A DNA stretch of 64,000 nucleotides from Mesorhizobium loti. Lineage in GTDB: Bacteria; Pseudomonadota; Alphaproteobacteria; Rhizobiales; Rhizobiaceae. Below are positions 19,614 through 27,986 of this stretch, piece by piece. Position numbers and translations under genes: made by a program. Below the pieces are notes generated by a model. The model was not told the DNA's origin and did not search any database. It worked only from the letters and a program-made list of their open reading frames with translations. The stretch lies in the NCBI RefSeq assembly GCF_002858745.1, contig NZ_PJRO01000007.1, positions 115,405-179,404 of the forward strand, in the 5' to 3' direction. Positions within the stretch are counted from its first letter, which is position 1. Each line of letters begins with the position of its first letter.

Positions 19614-20093
19614 ATGGTTTTGCTCCGGCCAATGCGGGATACTGAATATCCTGCCTATCTCGATTACTTCATACCTGACTATGCGGTCGAAATATCCTCA
19701 AACTACCGGCTTTCGGAGTCTGCTTCGCTCGCACAGGCGAAGCGGGAAATAGCGGCCGACCTGCCGGACGGCGTCAATACGCAGGGTCACGTTCTGCTCT
19801 GCCTGATCGATGAATCGGATAATTCCGAAAAGCTCATCGGCTATCTCTGGTACAAGCCGGACGCGGAAATGCGGTCCGTATTCATATGCGACTTTCACAT
19901 CCTTGCGGCCTATCAAGGACAGGGCCTTGGCAAACAAGCCCTGGCGGCTCTCGAAAGCGAACTGAAAGGCAAAGGCTTTGAGCAGATCAAGCTCCGAGTC
20001 GCCGAGGACAACAAACGCGCCCGCCATGTCTATGAGGCCACAGGCTTCGGCGTGACGGGTGTCAATATGAGTAAAACCATCGGGACGGAATGA
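19614..20093 (+). CDS. GNAT family N-acetyltransferase
   Basis: 159-aa GCN5-related acetyltransferase. The acetyl-CoA motif A is in YQGQGLGKQALAALE (Q/R-x-x-G-x-G/A), followed by IKLRVAEDNKRARHVYEATGF, the usual motif B region. AGGAG (19602-19606) is correctly spaced to ATG 19614. The substrate is not predictable. Locally slightly lower GC than neighbours. It starts 14 nt after the carboxypeptidase gene and may be cotranscribed. Confidence 0.9.
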   Translation: MVLLRPMRDTEYPAYLDYFIPDYAVEISSNYRLSESASLAQAKREIAADLPDGVNTQGHVLLCLIDESDNSEKLIGYLWYKPDAEMRSVFICDFHILAAYQGQGLGKQALAALESELKGKGFEQIKLRVAEDNKRARHVYEATGFGVTGVNMSKTIGTE

Positions 20094-20191
20094 TAGCGAT
20101 CCTGGCCGCTGTCAGGCCTTGGACCGGAAAATCCCCGCCCGTTGCCGGAAATGCCACCGGCCGCCGCACTGCGGCGACCAGTCTGGGGCTT

Positions 20192-20210
20192 CAGGCCTCA
20201 CCGAGGCCTG
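20192..20210. terminator. Inverted repeat at convergent gene ends
   Basis: CAGGCCTC (20192-20199), 3-nt loop, GAGGCCTG (20203-20210). It overlaps the stop codon of the minus-strand MFS gene and faces the GNAT gene. No T-run. It could end transcription weakly in either direction. Confidence 0.35.
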
Positions 20211-21685
20211 CGCGTCGCGATGCCGGCGGCGAAGATGCCGAGCAGCGTCAAGAGCGCAATGCCGAGGCTGACATAACGCGCTGCATCCACGACCGAATCC
20301 CCGCCGGCCGCCATCAAGGTGCCGGCGAGTGCCGAGGTAATCGAGAAGGCGATCAGCTGCGTGATGGTGATCGCAGCAGCAGCCTTGCCGCCCTCGGCGG
20401 GGTCGGTGGTGCTGCTCATGGCGGCGACGCCGAGCAACGGCCAGGCAAGACCGATGCCGATGCCTGCCAGCGCCAGACCCATCGCCCAGATAACAACTGT
20501 CGTCAGATCGGCGCCCTCCACCTGCAGCAAGCCGTATGCGGTCAGCCCAGCCGTCGAAAGTAGCGGACCAAGGCGTATGGCGCGTCGGTGTGCTGTCTCC
20601 GAGGAAACCGAGACGATGAACAGTTGCGCGACGACCCATGCCATGGACAGCACGGCGCCGAGCAATCCGGCGACGAGCGGGCTCAAGCCGGCGAGCCGCT
20701 GGCCGAAGAACGGAATGAAGTTTTCCACCATAACGCCGGCGCTGAGCGCCGCGACGGTGAGATAGACCCATTTCAGTGCATTGCCGCGGCGATAGGTCAG
20801 GCGCGGCAGCAGCGTGTTGTGCGAGCGCCGCTCGACCGCGACAAAGAGGACGAGCAGAACAAGACCGATGGCAACCGCAGCAAAGGTCGGCCAGCCGATC
20901 GGCACGATGGCGCTGAGGCTGACGGCGACGATGGCCAGCGTCAGCGGAATGAGCGAGGCCACCGGTACGGGCGCATGCTGGCCGGACCCCGCTTTGCCGG
21001 CGAAGGAACGTTGCGCAATGATCGTAAACAGCAGCGCGACCGCCGCCAATGCGCCATAGGACCAGCGCCAGAGCCCGAATTCCGCGAAGAAGCCGCCCAG
21101 CACCGGGCCGAACAGGGTGCCCACGCCCCACATGGCCGAAACGACGCCGGTCGCCCTTGCCCAGTGCCGGTCCGGCAGCGCCGCGCGGATGACCGCATAG
21201 CCTAGCCCCGCCAGCAGGCCGCCACCCAGACCTTGCACCACCCGGGCGACGATCAAAAGCTCCATCGTCGGGCTTGCCGCATTGGCTGCGCCGCCTACGG
21301 CGAAGGTGACGAAGGCGATCACATAGGCCAGCGCCGGCCCACGGCCGCCCAGAATGCGGCTGACAAAAAGCGAGGCAACGATGGCTGCGATGACAAAGGC
21401 GGTCGTCACCCAGGCATAATATTGCTGCCCGCCGATATCCGCGACGATGGAAGGCATGAGCGCGGCTGTGAAATAGATGTTCATCGCATAAAGCAGGACG
21501 CCGCTCGCCATCACCAGCACGATGGCAAGATGCCTGCCGGACAACAGGTCGGACCAGTTGTCAGCCTGCGCCGTAGACGCGTTCTCCTCGTTTTGCTGCA
21601 TGATCTTTGTCCGAAAAGTCTGCAACTTTTCGGGATCATGCACCGAGGGTTCGGCCGAAGCGGCCGTTGCAACGGGATCGTTCAT
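20198..21685 (-). CDS. MFS transporter, probable drug exporter
   Basis: 495-aa polytopic membrane protein with about 14 hydrophobic segments, like the DHA2 drug:H+ antiporters. The first helix region begins near residue 50 (HLAIVLVMASGVLLYAM) after a 45-residue soluble N-terminus; ARVVQGLGGGLLAGLGYAVI carries the motif C-like glycine-rich helix. The frame is open to 21751, but ATG 21685 is preceded by AGGAG. It is divergent from a TetR repressor with two operator-like sites between them, the classic arrangement of a regulated efflux pump. The substrate is unknown. Confidence 0.9.
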   Translation of the reverse strand: MNDPVATAASAEPSVHDPEKLQTFRTKIMQQNEENASTAQADNWSDLLSGRHLAIVLVMASGVLLYAMNIYFTAALMPSIVADIGGQQYYAWVTTAFVIAAIVASLFVSRILGGRGPALAYVIAFVTFAVGGAANAASPTMELLIVARVVQGLGGGLLAGLGYAVIRAALPDRHWARATGVVSAMWGVGTLFGPVLGGFFAEFGLWRWSYGALAAVALLFTIIAQRSFAGKAGSGQHAPVPVASLIPLTLAIVAVSLSAIVPIGWPTFAAVAIGLVLLVLFVAVERRSHNTLLPRLTYRRGNALKWVYLTVAALSAGVMVENFIPFFGQRLAGLSPLVAGLLGAVLSMAWVVAQLFIVSVSSETAHRRAIRLGPLLSTAGLTAYGLLQVEGADLTTVVIWAMGLALAGIGIGLAWPLLGVAAMSSTTDPAEGGKAAAAITITQLIAFSITSALAGTLMAAGGDSVVDAARYVSLGIALLTLLGIFAAGIATRRPR

Positions 21686-21811
21686 GGATATCTCCTGGGA
21701 AGGGCGGCTCAGAGCCGTATGGATGGACGCACTTTCTTCATTGCACCTCACACAAATGGCCCAGCATCGCCGCGCAGGGAACTGGACGCGGCCGCCGCTT
21801 CATAATAGATT

Positions 21812-21870
21812 GAACGATCACTCTAATTATCACCGCGATCGCGTCAAGATATAATAGAGCGATCGTTCTA
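21812..21870. promoter_or_regulatory. Pair of TetR-type operator sites
   Basis: Two related sites lie between the MFS and tetR genes: GAACGATCACTCTA (21812-21825) and TAGAGCGATCGTTCTA (21855-21870). The second is an imperfect palindrome around CGATCG; the first matches its reverse complement TAGAACGATCGCTCTA with one change over the shared part. Both lie in AT-rich sequence expected for the two promoters. The centres are about 44 bp apart, roughly four helical turns, so two dimers could bind on one face. The binding protein is inferred to be the adjacent TetR regulator. Confidence 0.7.
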
Positions 21871-21889
21871 AGATTTTTTCGAGAAGCCG

Positions 21890-22489
21890 ATGGCACGCAA
21901 GCTCGTTCAGGAACAGCACGAAGGGAAACGACAGGAGATCCTGGCGGCGGCGCACCGCTCATTCCTACGCCACGGGCTGCAAGGCGCGTCGATCTCGATG
22001 ATCTGCAAGGAGGCCGGGATCAGCCCAGGCCATCTCTATCACTATTTTCCGAGCAAGGAGGCCATCGTCGAGGACATGGCCAACGGTTACCTGGCGCAAC
22101 TCCATGGCCATTTCAACGGCCACGGGGAAGGCGCAAGCACCGCGACTGTGCTGCTGTCGGAACTGTGGAGCATGAAGGACTGGGATGCCCTTTCCGAGTG
22201 CCGCATCCTGTTCGAGCTGCTGGCCGAGGCAGGCCGCAACGAGAAGATCCATGCCATCCTGAAGGACAACACCGATGGCGTGCGCGCGCTGCTGGCCAGC
22301 ACGTTGAAGGCGGGACAGGCGCGCGGCGAAGTCGATCCCGGCCTCGATCCGAAACACACCAGCGCCATGCTGGTGGCCATCATCGACGCCGCGCCCATGC
22401 TGCCGCTGATGGCCGCCGACATCGATTTCGAAGAGAGCCGCAAGCTCATCACCACAATGGTCGCCAGGTTCCTGCAACCACCGAAATGA
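21890..22489 (+). CDS. TetR family transcriptional regulator
   Basis: 199-aa repressor. The N-terminal TetR HTH covers residues about 12-58, with ISMICKEAGISPGHLYHYF as the helix-turn-helix signature. The C-terminal part is a BetI/AcrR-like ligand domain. It is divergent from the MFS transporter and probably represses it and itself from the paired palindromes upstream. The inducer is likely a transported toxic compound. Confidence 0.93.
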   Translation: MARKLVQEQHEGKRQEILAAAHRSFLRHGLQGASISMICKEAGISPGHLYHYFPSKEAIVEDMANGYLAQLHGHFNGHGEGASTATVLLSELWSMKDWDALSECRILFELLAEAGRNEKIHAILKDNTDGVRALLASTLKAGQARGEVDPGLDPKHTSAMLVAIIDAAPMLPLMAADIDFEESRKLITTMVARFLQPPK

Positions 22490-22523
22490 GAGGTCTTCCG
22501 TACAGGCCTCAGGGGCCCCGCGT

Positions 22524-22547
22524 GTCGCCCCGGCTCACCGGGACGAC
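22524..22547. terminator. Stem-loop between convergent tetR and GlyRS-like genes
   Basis: GTCGCCCCGG (22524-22533) pairs with CCGGGACGAC (22538-22547) with one mismatch and a 4-nt loop. It sits between two convergent genes 77 bp apart, so it may serve both. There is no T-run. Confidence 0.5.
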
Positions 22548-22566
22548 AGTGGTCCTGAAGTCTCGA

Positions 22567-23319
22567 TCAAGCTCGTTCGGCTGCGATCGCCCAGTTATGC
22601 AGGCAACGGTCCAGGCCGATCGCAATTTCCAGCACAAGAACGTCGTGCTCACGCGTCACGCCGCCCTTCGCCCGGGATACGAACTTGCGCGGAAAGTCGG
22701 TCCGACGTGAGATCGAGCAGACCTCCATCCACTTGAACCCGTTGTCGACCTCAACGTCCATCGTGACCTGCGAGTAGCTGGGAAGCCGGTCGGACTCGAC
22801 GATGCGGGTGGGAAGATTGATCACCGAAGCAATCATCTTCCGGACGGGCTCAAGACACGCGGCGTGGTAGTCCATGCCGGTATCTGCGGTGAAGGCCGCC
22901 TGGAACTCCATCTGCCAGAACTCCTTGAGCCGCATGTGGGCGGTGGTCTGCTCCTGTTCCCGACGGTATGAACGGCCGGCCTGCCAGATGCAGAGCGGCA
23001 ATCTGGTGCCGGTATGGGTCTCGAGGAGATGCGCCATATAGGCATAGGTTGAAGGGGTGGTCTCCGGGCGAAGGACAAGCTCCGTCTCGGTGGCAGTCAG
23101 CTTTTCCTGCACCCAGACATCGTTGTTCTCGTAGGCATCGGAAATAAGATGCCGAGGAACGAGCGTGGGGGCTTCCACCCGCCTCACATCCCACGCAGGA
23201 TTGACGGATCGCAGGAAGACACGGACTTCTTCCGAAAAATGGCGGATGAACTCGTCGCGTCGGAGGATTTCACGTTCCTCCCAATGCACGAGCGAATTGA
23301 CGTTCAGAATGCTGAGCAT
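22567..23319 (-). CDS. Stand-alone class II aminoacyl-tRNA synthetase-like core (GlyRS-related)
   Basis: 250-aa protein that looks like only the catalytic core of dimeric glycyl-tRNA synthetase (class IIa). RPETTPSTY (84-92) matches the GlyRS R-P-E-T segment. LCIWQAGRSYRREQEQ leading to MRLKEFWQMEF (109-139) is motif 2, with Arg119/Arg120-Glu121. EIAIGLDRCL (231-240) is motif 3 with its Arg. No anticodon-binding domain follows; true GlyRS is about 440-500 aa. The ATP-binding residues are kept, so it may activate an amino acid, but charging tRNA unaided seems doubtful. A GGAG lies 9 nt before ATG 23319. No carrier-protein gene is adjacent. It is unrelated to the neighbouring tetR and rhamnose genes. 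Confidence 0.78.
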   Translation of the reverse strand: MLSILNVNSLVHWEEREILRRDEFIRHFSEEVRVFLRSVNPAWDVRRVEAPTLVPRHLISDAYENNDVWVQEKLTATETELVLRPETTPSTYAYMAHLLETHTGTRLPLCIWQAGRSYRREQEQTTAHMRLKEFWQMEFQAAFTADTGMDYHAACLEPVRKMIASVINLPTRIVESDRLPSYSQVTMDVEVDNGFKWMEVCSISRRTDFPRKFVSRAKGGVTREHDVLVLEIAIGLDRCLHNWAIAAERA

Positions 23320-23549
23320 GGCCCAATCTCCATGATGGCCATTGAAGGATGAGGTGGATGCTTTACGTCCAATCGGCGGCGCAAAAACGCTGCATCACGA
23401 CTGGACGAAAAGACCTCGTCCTCCGAACACGCATGCGACGACGGACCGCTGGTTGCGGCCTTCCTTCGTCGACGTTGCATGTCCCTTGCTCATGGTCGGC
23501 ACGGGTGCCTGAATATCGGCGCTCGGTCAAGCCCGGGTATAACACGATC

Positions 23550-24242
23550 CTACCGCCTATGCGCGTTACCGCCTTTGCCCTCCTCGTTGGGCGCAAGGCC
23601 ATAGCTCATGCGCCGCATCTGTTCGATGACGCGTTCCATCTCGTCCTCGGGCAGGATCGGCGGCTCGCCGAGCATCAGCGCCTGGACATACATATGCGAC
23701 AGCGTCTCCACCTCGATCGCCAGCCAGAGTGCCGCTTCGAGCGTAGCGCCGAGCGAGATCTGCCCGTGCTGGCCGAGCAGGCAGGCCAGGCGATCCTCGA
23801 GCGCAACCAGTGCATGATCTGACAACGCCTGCGTGCCGAAGGTGGCGTATTCGGCGCAGCGTATGGTCGAGCCGCCGGCAACGCCGGTCATATAATGGAA
23901 GGCCGGGATCGTCTTGTGATGGCAGGCCAGCGTCGTGGCATGCACCGAATGACAGTGCAGCACGACATTGATGTCGCTGCGGTTGGTGAGGATGTCACGA
24001 TGGAAGCGCCATTCCGACGACGGCATGCGGCCGGTATAGGCGCCGGCGAAATCCATCAACACGATATCGCCGGCTTCCATCGTCTCATAAGGCATGCCGG
24101 ATGGGGTGATCAGGAATCCGTCGCCCGAGCGCACCGAGAGATTGCCCGCGGTGCCCTGGTTGATGCCGCTGGAATTCATGCGCCGGCAGATCGACACCAT
24201 CTCCTCGCGCAGGGCCCTGTCGCTATTGGCTGCTCCACTCAT
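23550..24242 (-). CDS. Class II aldolase/adducin family protein (L-fuculose-phosphate aldolase-like)
   Basis: 230-aa FucA/AraD-like enzyme. GTAGNLSVR near residue 30 is the phosphate-binding region, SSEWRFH carries the catalytic Glu, and LHCHSVHAT supplies two zinc-binding His, with a third expected in LLGQHGQISLG. Zinc aldolases of this group cleave ketose 1-phosphates to DHAP and an aldehyde. It is the last gene of the rhamnose cluster, 3 nt after rhaU. Because rhaD already encodes a rhamnulose-1-phosphate aldolase, this copy probably acts on another sugar phosphate. Confidence 0.9.
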   Translation of the reverse strand: MSGAANSDRALREEMVSICRRMNSSGINQGTAGNLSVRSGDGFLITPSGMPYETMEAGDIVLMDFAGAYTGRMPSSEWRFHRDILTNRSDINVVLHCHSVHATTLACHHKTIPAFHYMTGVAGGSTIRCAEYATFGTQALSDHALVALEDRLACLLGQHGQISLGATLEAALWLAIEVETLSHMYVQALMLGEPPILPEDEMERVIEQMRRMSYGLAPNEEGKGGNAHRR

Positions 24243-24245
24243 CGT

Positions 24246-24563
24246 CTACTCCATATGAAAAACCTGCTGCAGCGGCACCACCAGCGGCTCGTTGCGGTCG
24301 GTGACCTGCATGATGTCGGCCATGAAGTCCCACCAGCGGCGATTGACCTCGGTTTGCGGCAGCGCGTCCATGGCATGGTCGTCGGCACGCACCAGCGTCG
24401 CGAACAGATGGTCGGTCTCCGGGTCCAGCCAGATCGAATAATCGGACACGCCGGCCCTGTGCAGCGCCTCTCTTAGTTCCGGCCAGATTGCGTCGTGCCG
24501 CTTCCGGTACTCGGCGGCCTGGCCGGGATTGAGCACCATTCGAAAGGCGATGCGTTCTGGCAT
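24246..24563 (-). CDS. rhaU: L-rhamnose mutarotase
   Basis: 105-aa member of the RhaM/RhaU family that interconverts alpha- and beta-L-rhamnopyranose. [17 protein letters not shown] opens the alpha/beta barrel, with the catalytic His in [18 protein letters not shown] and the tail region [11 protein letters not shown]. Length fits the family (about 104 aa). It lies 15 nt after rhaI and 3 nt before the FucA-like gene. RhaU is the rhizobial name and RhaM the enterobacterial one. Confidence 0.95.
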   Translation of the reverse strand: MPERIAFRMVLNPGQAAEYRKRHDAIWPELREALHRAGVSDYSIWLDPETDHLFATLVRADDHAMDALPQTEVNRRWWDFMADIMQVTDRNEPLVVPLQQVFHME

Positions 24564-24578
24564 GGCGACCTCTCCGTC

Positions 24579-25868
24579 TCAGACGATGCCGCCGCCGGCA
24601 GCCGAGACGGCCGGCCGCTCGGCCGCGACCTTGCCGCGATAGCCACTGGCGCGATAGGTCGCGACTGGATCGATCGCTCCGCCCCGGTTCAGGCGTGCCA
24701 TCGCCAGGATCGGCTCGACGTCGGTGCGGTAGGCGGCCTTCAGCGTCTGCGTCGCCATCAGCGCATCGTTCGCTTCCTGGAAACCTTCCAGCGCGTTGCG
24801 GTCGACCAGCAGCGCCGCCGCATAGGCGCGCTGCACCTCGATCGCCGACAGCATCAGGCTTTCGATCGGGTCGGTGACGTTGTGGCTCTGGTCGAGCATA
24901 TGCGCTGGCTGGAAATCCCTTGCACCGGCAAGCTCGGCGTCGACCAGTTCGTTGAAGACGAGGAACAGCCGGTAGGGATCGATCGATCCGGCATCGAGGT
25001 CATCGTCGCCATATTTGGAATCGTTGAAGTGGAAGCCGCCCAGTTTGCCGAACTGGATCAGCCGCGACACGATCATCTCGATGTTCACATTGGGCGCATG
25101 GTGGCCGAGATCGACCAGGCAATAGGCCTTGTCGCCGAGTTCCCGGGCGATGATGTAGTTGGTGCCCCAGTCCTGCACGACCGTGGAATAGAAGGCCGGC
25201 TCATACATCTTGTGCTCGGTGAACAGGCGCCAGTCCTGCGGCAGCCCGGCATAGATCGCCTTCATGGCGTCGAGATAGCGCTCGAAGGCGCGCGCGAAAT
25301 TGACCTGGCCGGGGAAATTCGAACCGTCGCCGATCCATACCGTCAGCGCCTTGGAACCGATCGTCCTGCCGATCTCGATGCATTCGAGGTTGTGCTCGAC
25401 CGCCTGCCGGCGCGCGCCGGCATCGGCATGCGACAGCGAGCCGAACTTGTAGGAATGCGTCTGGCCCTGGGCATCGGAGAATGTGTTGGAGTTCATCGCA
25501 TCGAAGCCGAGGCCGAAGCGCGAGGCTGCCTGTTTGAGGCGGTTCGGATCGGCTTTGTCCCAGGGAATGTGCAACGAGACCGTCGGCGTCGCCCGGGTCA
25601 GCTGGCTGATGACGGCGCAATCCTCTATTCTGTCGAAGACGTCGCGCGGCTCGCCGGGTCCGGGAAACCGGGCAAAGCGTGTGCCGCCGGTGCCGACGCC
25701 CCAGGACGGGATCGCCACGCCGAAGGCCTCGACCTTCTGCAGGATCGCATCGACTGAGATGCCGCGCCGGTCGAGCTGCTCGCCGAGTGCCGCATAGTCT
25801 GACCTCAGCGCCTTCTCGCGCGCGGCGTTGCTCTTGTCGACGACGTCGCCCGCGATCACCGTTTCCAT
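24579..25868 (-). CDS. rhaI: L-rhamnose isomerase, rhizobial type
   Basis: 429-aa xylose-isomerase-like TIM barrel of the rhizobial RhaI family, converting L-rhamnose to L-rhamnulose. Metal-site stretches include TEHKMYEPAFYSTVVQDWG, VDLGHHAPNVNIEM and HFNDSKYGDDDLDAG. The frame runs to 25925, but ATG 25868 (METVIAGDVVDKS) has GAGGAG upstream. It is distinct from the E. coli RhaA form. It sits between the HAD gene (13-nt gap) and rhaU. Confidence 0.94.
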   Translation of the reverse strand: METVIAGDVVDKSNAAREKALRSDYAALGEQLDRRGISVDAILQKVEAFGVAIPSWGVGTGGTRFARFPGPGEPRDVFDRIEDCAVISQLTRATPTVSLHIPWDKADPNRLKQAASRFGLGFDAMNSNTFSDAQGQTHSYKFGSLSHADAGARRQAVEHNLECIEIGRTIGSKALTVWIGDGSNFPGQVNFARAFERYLDAMKAIYAGLPQDWRLFTEHKMYEPAFYSTVVQDWGTNYIIARELGDKAYCLVDLGHHAPNVNIEMIVSRLIQFGKLGGFHFNDSKYGDDDLDAGSIDPYRLFLVFNELVDAELAGARDFQPAHMLDQSHNVTDPIESLMLSAIEVQRAYAAALLVDRNALEGFQEANDALMATQTLKAAYRTDVEPILAMARLNRGGAIDPVATYRASGYRGKVAAERPAVSAAGGGIV

Positions 25869-25881
25869 ATCGTCTTCCTCC

Positions 25882-26709
25882 TCACCATAAGAAAGCGCGC
25901 AGCAGGAAATCCGGCGTCGCGCCATGCTCGGCGTAAAGTTGCTGTTTTTCGGTGACGGTCGCGGTCTCGAGGATGCCGGTCGTCACCAGCGCGGTGCTGA
26001 GCCCCGCGCCGCGTCCGCCGGCTATGTCGTGCTCGATGCTGTCGCCCACGCACACGACACGGGCGGGGTCGGGATTGCCCAGCAGCGTGAGCGCGGCGGC
26101 GTAGATTTCGGCGAACGGCTTGCCGATCCATGTCACCGGCCCCCCGAGCTCGACATAAAGCTCGGCGATCGCCCCGGCGCCGAAGCGCGGCCCGACCGAG
26201 GTCAGCATGATCTTGTCGGGATTGGTGCAGAGGCATACCACGCCGCGCGACGCAGCGGGTTCCAGCAGGCGACGGTAGTGGTCGAGGTCGAAGCGGTCGC
26301 CTTCGCTGGCCGCAAGCAGCACGATGTCGGCTTCCAGTCCGCTGTCGACCAAGGTCAGCGGGAGATCTTCGATTGCGGAACGGTCGCCGTCACGGGCGAC
26401 GAGCAGGCAGCGCACCTTCTTCCCGCCGGCGAGCGACTTGTGCAGGCTCTGCCAGGCGACTTCGCCGGATGAGAGGAAATGACCCCAGCTTCCGGGAATG
26501 AACCCGAGCCTTTCCAGCCGCGCCTCATTGGGCGCCGAGCGCTTGCCGGAGTTGGACAACAGCAAAGTCGACTTTCCGGCTTGTTTCAGCCGCACCAGCG
26601 TTTCGACCGCGCCGGGGTAAGGGGTGGTGCCATCATGCAGCACGCCGAACTGGTCCAGGATGAAGACATCGAAACGGTCAGCCAGATCGCGGATACCGGA
26701 GAGCTCCAT
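25882..26709 (-). CDS. HAD-IIA family protein (TIGR01459-like), altered motif I
   Basis: 275-aa HAD-superfamily protein of the NagD-like class IIA. Motif I is FILDQFGVLHDG: the nucleophile Asp19 is present, but the second Asp (usually D-x-D) is Phe21. Motif II is LLSNSGKRS, motif III lysine is in WIGKPFAEIY, and motif IV is CVGDSIEHD. The same change (often D-V-W-G) is typical of the TIGR01459 group, so it is a family trait, not a new lesion. Phosphatase activity is uncertain. ATG 26709 overlaps the kinase stop by 1 nt (TGATG), so it is translationally coupled to it. Confidence 0.87.
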   Translation of the reverse strand: MELSGIRDLADRFDVFILDQFGVLHDGTTPYPGAVETLVRLKQAGKSTLLLSNSGKRSAPNEARLERLGFIPGSWGHFLSSGEVAWQSLHKSLAGGKKVRCLLVARDGDRSAIEDLPLTLVDSGLEADIVLLAASEGDRFDLDHYRRLLEPAASRGVVCLCTNPDKIMLTSVGPRFGAGAIAELYVELGGPVTWIGKPFAEIYAAALTLLGNPDPARVVCVGDSIEHDIAGGRGAGLSTALVTTGILETATVTEKQQLYAEHGATPDFLLRAFLW

Positions 26710-27986
26710 CAGATATCCCCCACGGCCTGGAGGCCACCCAGAGCAAGCCGTGCGGCGCCCGCCGCCGCTTCGGTCGACTGGGCGGGCAGGAACTGAACCC
26801 GCAGTTCGCGTTGCCGTATCGCGCTCCACTGCGGATTTGCAGCGCCGCCGCCGACGCTGCGCACCGATTGAAGCGGGTCTGCGCCAAGGCCAGCAAGGCG
26901 GACAAAGCCAAGCTTTTCGATCGCCGCCATGCCTTCGAACATCGCTTTCAGGAAGTCGGCATCATCCTTGGGCCGTGGCTCGATCCTTGGTGCAAAGGCA
27001 GGATCGAAGACAGGAAAGCGTTCGCCCGGCTCCAGCAGAGGATAGAAATCCAGGCCGGTCGACACCGTCGGGTCGATCGCGGCCGACAGCCGAACAATCT
27101 CATCGGCAGAGAAAAAGTGCGACAGTACCTTGCCGCCGCTGTTGGAGGCGCCGCCGGCAAGCCACATGCCGTTGATGCGATGGCTGTAAACGCCGTAGTC
27201 CGGCGCGAAGATCGGACGGTCGCAAAGCAATTTCAGCGTCAGCGTGGAGCCCAGCGCCGTGACGCCATCGCCCGGACGGTCCGCCCCGGTCGCCAGAAAT
27301 GAAGCGCAGCCGTCCGTCGTGCCGGCAACGACCACCACTTCCTCGCCGAGGCCGAATGCCTTGGCCATTGCGGGTGCGATGGTCTCGATCGGTGCTCCCG
27401 GCGTCACCACGCGCGGCAGGAGATTCGTGTCGAGCCCCGTAGCATCTATCCATTCCGGCCACAGCCGCTCGACCGGGTCATAGCCGGTCTTCAGCGCGTT
27501 GTTCTCGTCGGTGGTGCCAAAATGGCCGGCCAGCCGCCCGGCGATCCAGTCAGCCTGGTGCAGGACTTTGGCGACACCCGACACCGACTGGAACCACAGC
27601 GCCTTGGCAAGCCCGGAGGTGGCGCCATGGGCACCGCTCTCGGCCGGAATCACGGCACGGATGCGCGCCAGCAGCCCGTCATCGTCGACCTTGTCATTGT
27701 ACATCAACGGCGCGGCAAGCGGCTCGCCGTCGCCACTGACAGGCAGAAGCGTTCCTGATGTCGCGTCGACCGCAATGGCGTGCACGCGGGTCCGATCAAC
27801 CCCGGCAAGCGTGGCAGTCAGCGCACGCTCCACGGCTTTCCACCATATCTCAGGATCGCGCGGGTCGGACCCGAACTCCGCCAGCCTGGCAGCGCCCTGC
27901 GCCACGATATCGAAGGACGGCGTCATCGCCACGGCGCGGGCGCCGGACGTGCCGAGATCGATACCAATGGCGAGCGGTTCATTCAT
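26709..27986 (-). CDS. FGGY family carbohydrate kinase, D-ribulokinase-like
   Basis: 425-aa kinase. The N-terminal GIDLGTSGARAVA is the FGGY phosphate-1 loop, GTTDGCASFLATGADRPGD and LGSTLTLKLL are the central ATP-binding part, and GGASNSGG resembles the cyanobacterial/plant D-ribulokinase (XK1-like) branch more than rhamnulokinases. It overlaps the upstream aldolase and the downstream HAD gene by 1 nt each (TGATG), so the three form a tightly coupled module. RhaK already provides kinase function for rhamnose, so a different ketose is likely phosphorylated here. Confidence 0.88.
   Translation of the reverse strand: MNEPLAIGIDLGTSGARAVAMTPSFDIVAQGAARLAEFGSDPRDPEIWWKAVERALTATLAGVDRTRVHAIAVDATSGTLLPVSGDGEPLAAPLMYNDKVDDDGLLARIRAVIPAESGAHGATSGLAKALWFQSVSGVAKVLHQADWIAGRLAGHFGTTDENNALKTGYDPVERLWPEWIDATGLDTNLLPRVVTPGAPIETIAPAMAKAFGLGEEVVVVAGTTDGCASFLATGADRPGDGVTALGSTLTLKLLCDRPIFAPDYGVYSHRINGMWLAGGASNSGGKVLSHFFSADEIVRLSAAIDPTVSTGLDFYPLLEPGERFPVFDPAFAPRIEPRPKDDADFLKAMFEGMAAIEKLGFVRLAGLGADPLQSVRSVGGGAANPQWSAIRQRELRVQFLPAQSTEAAAGAARLALGGLQAVGDI

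Noticed and set aside
20588..21205. 205-codon frame opposite the MFS transporter
   Set aside because: Antisense shadow without domain features.
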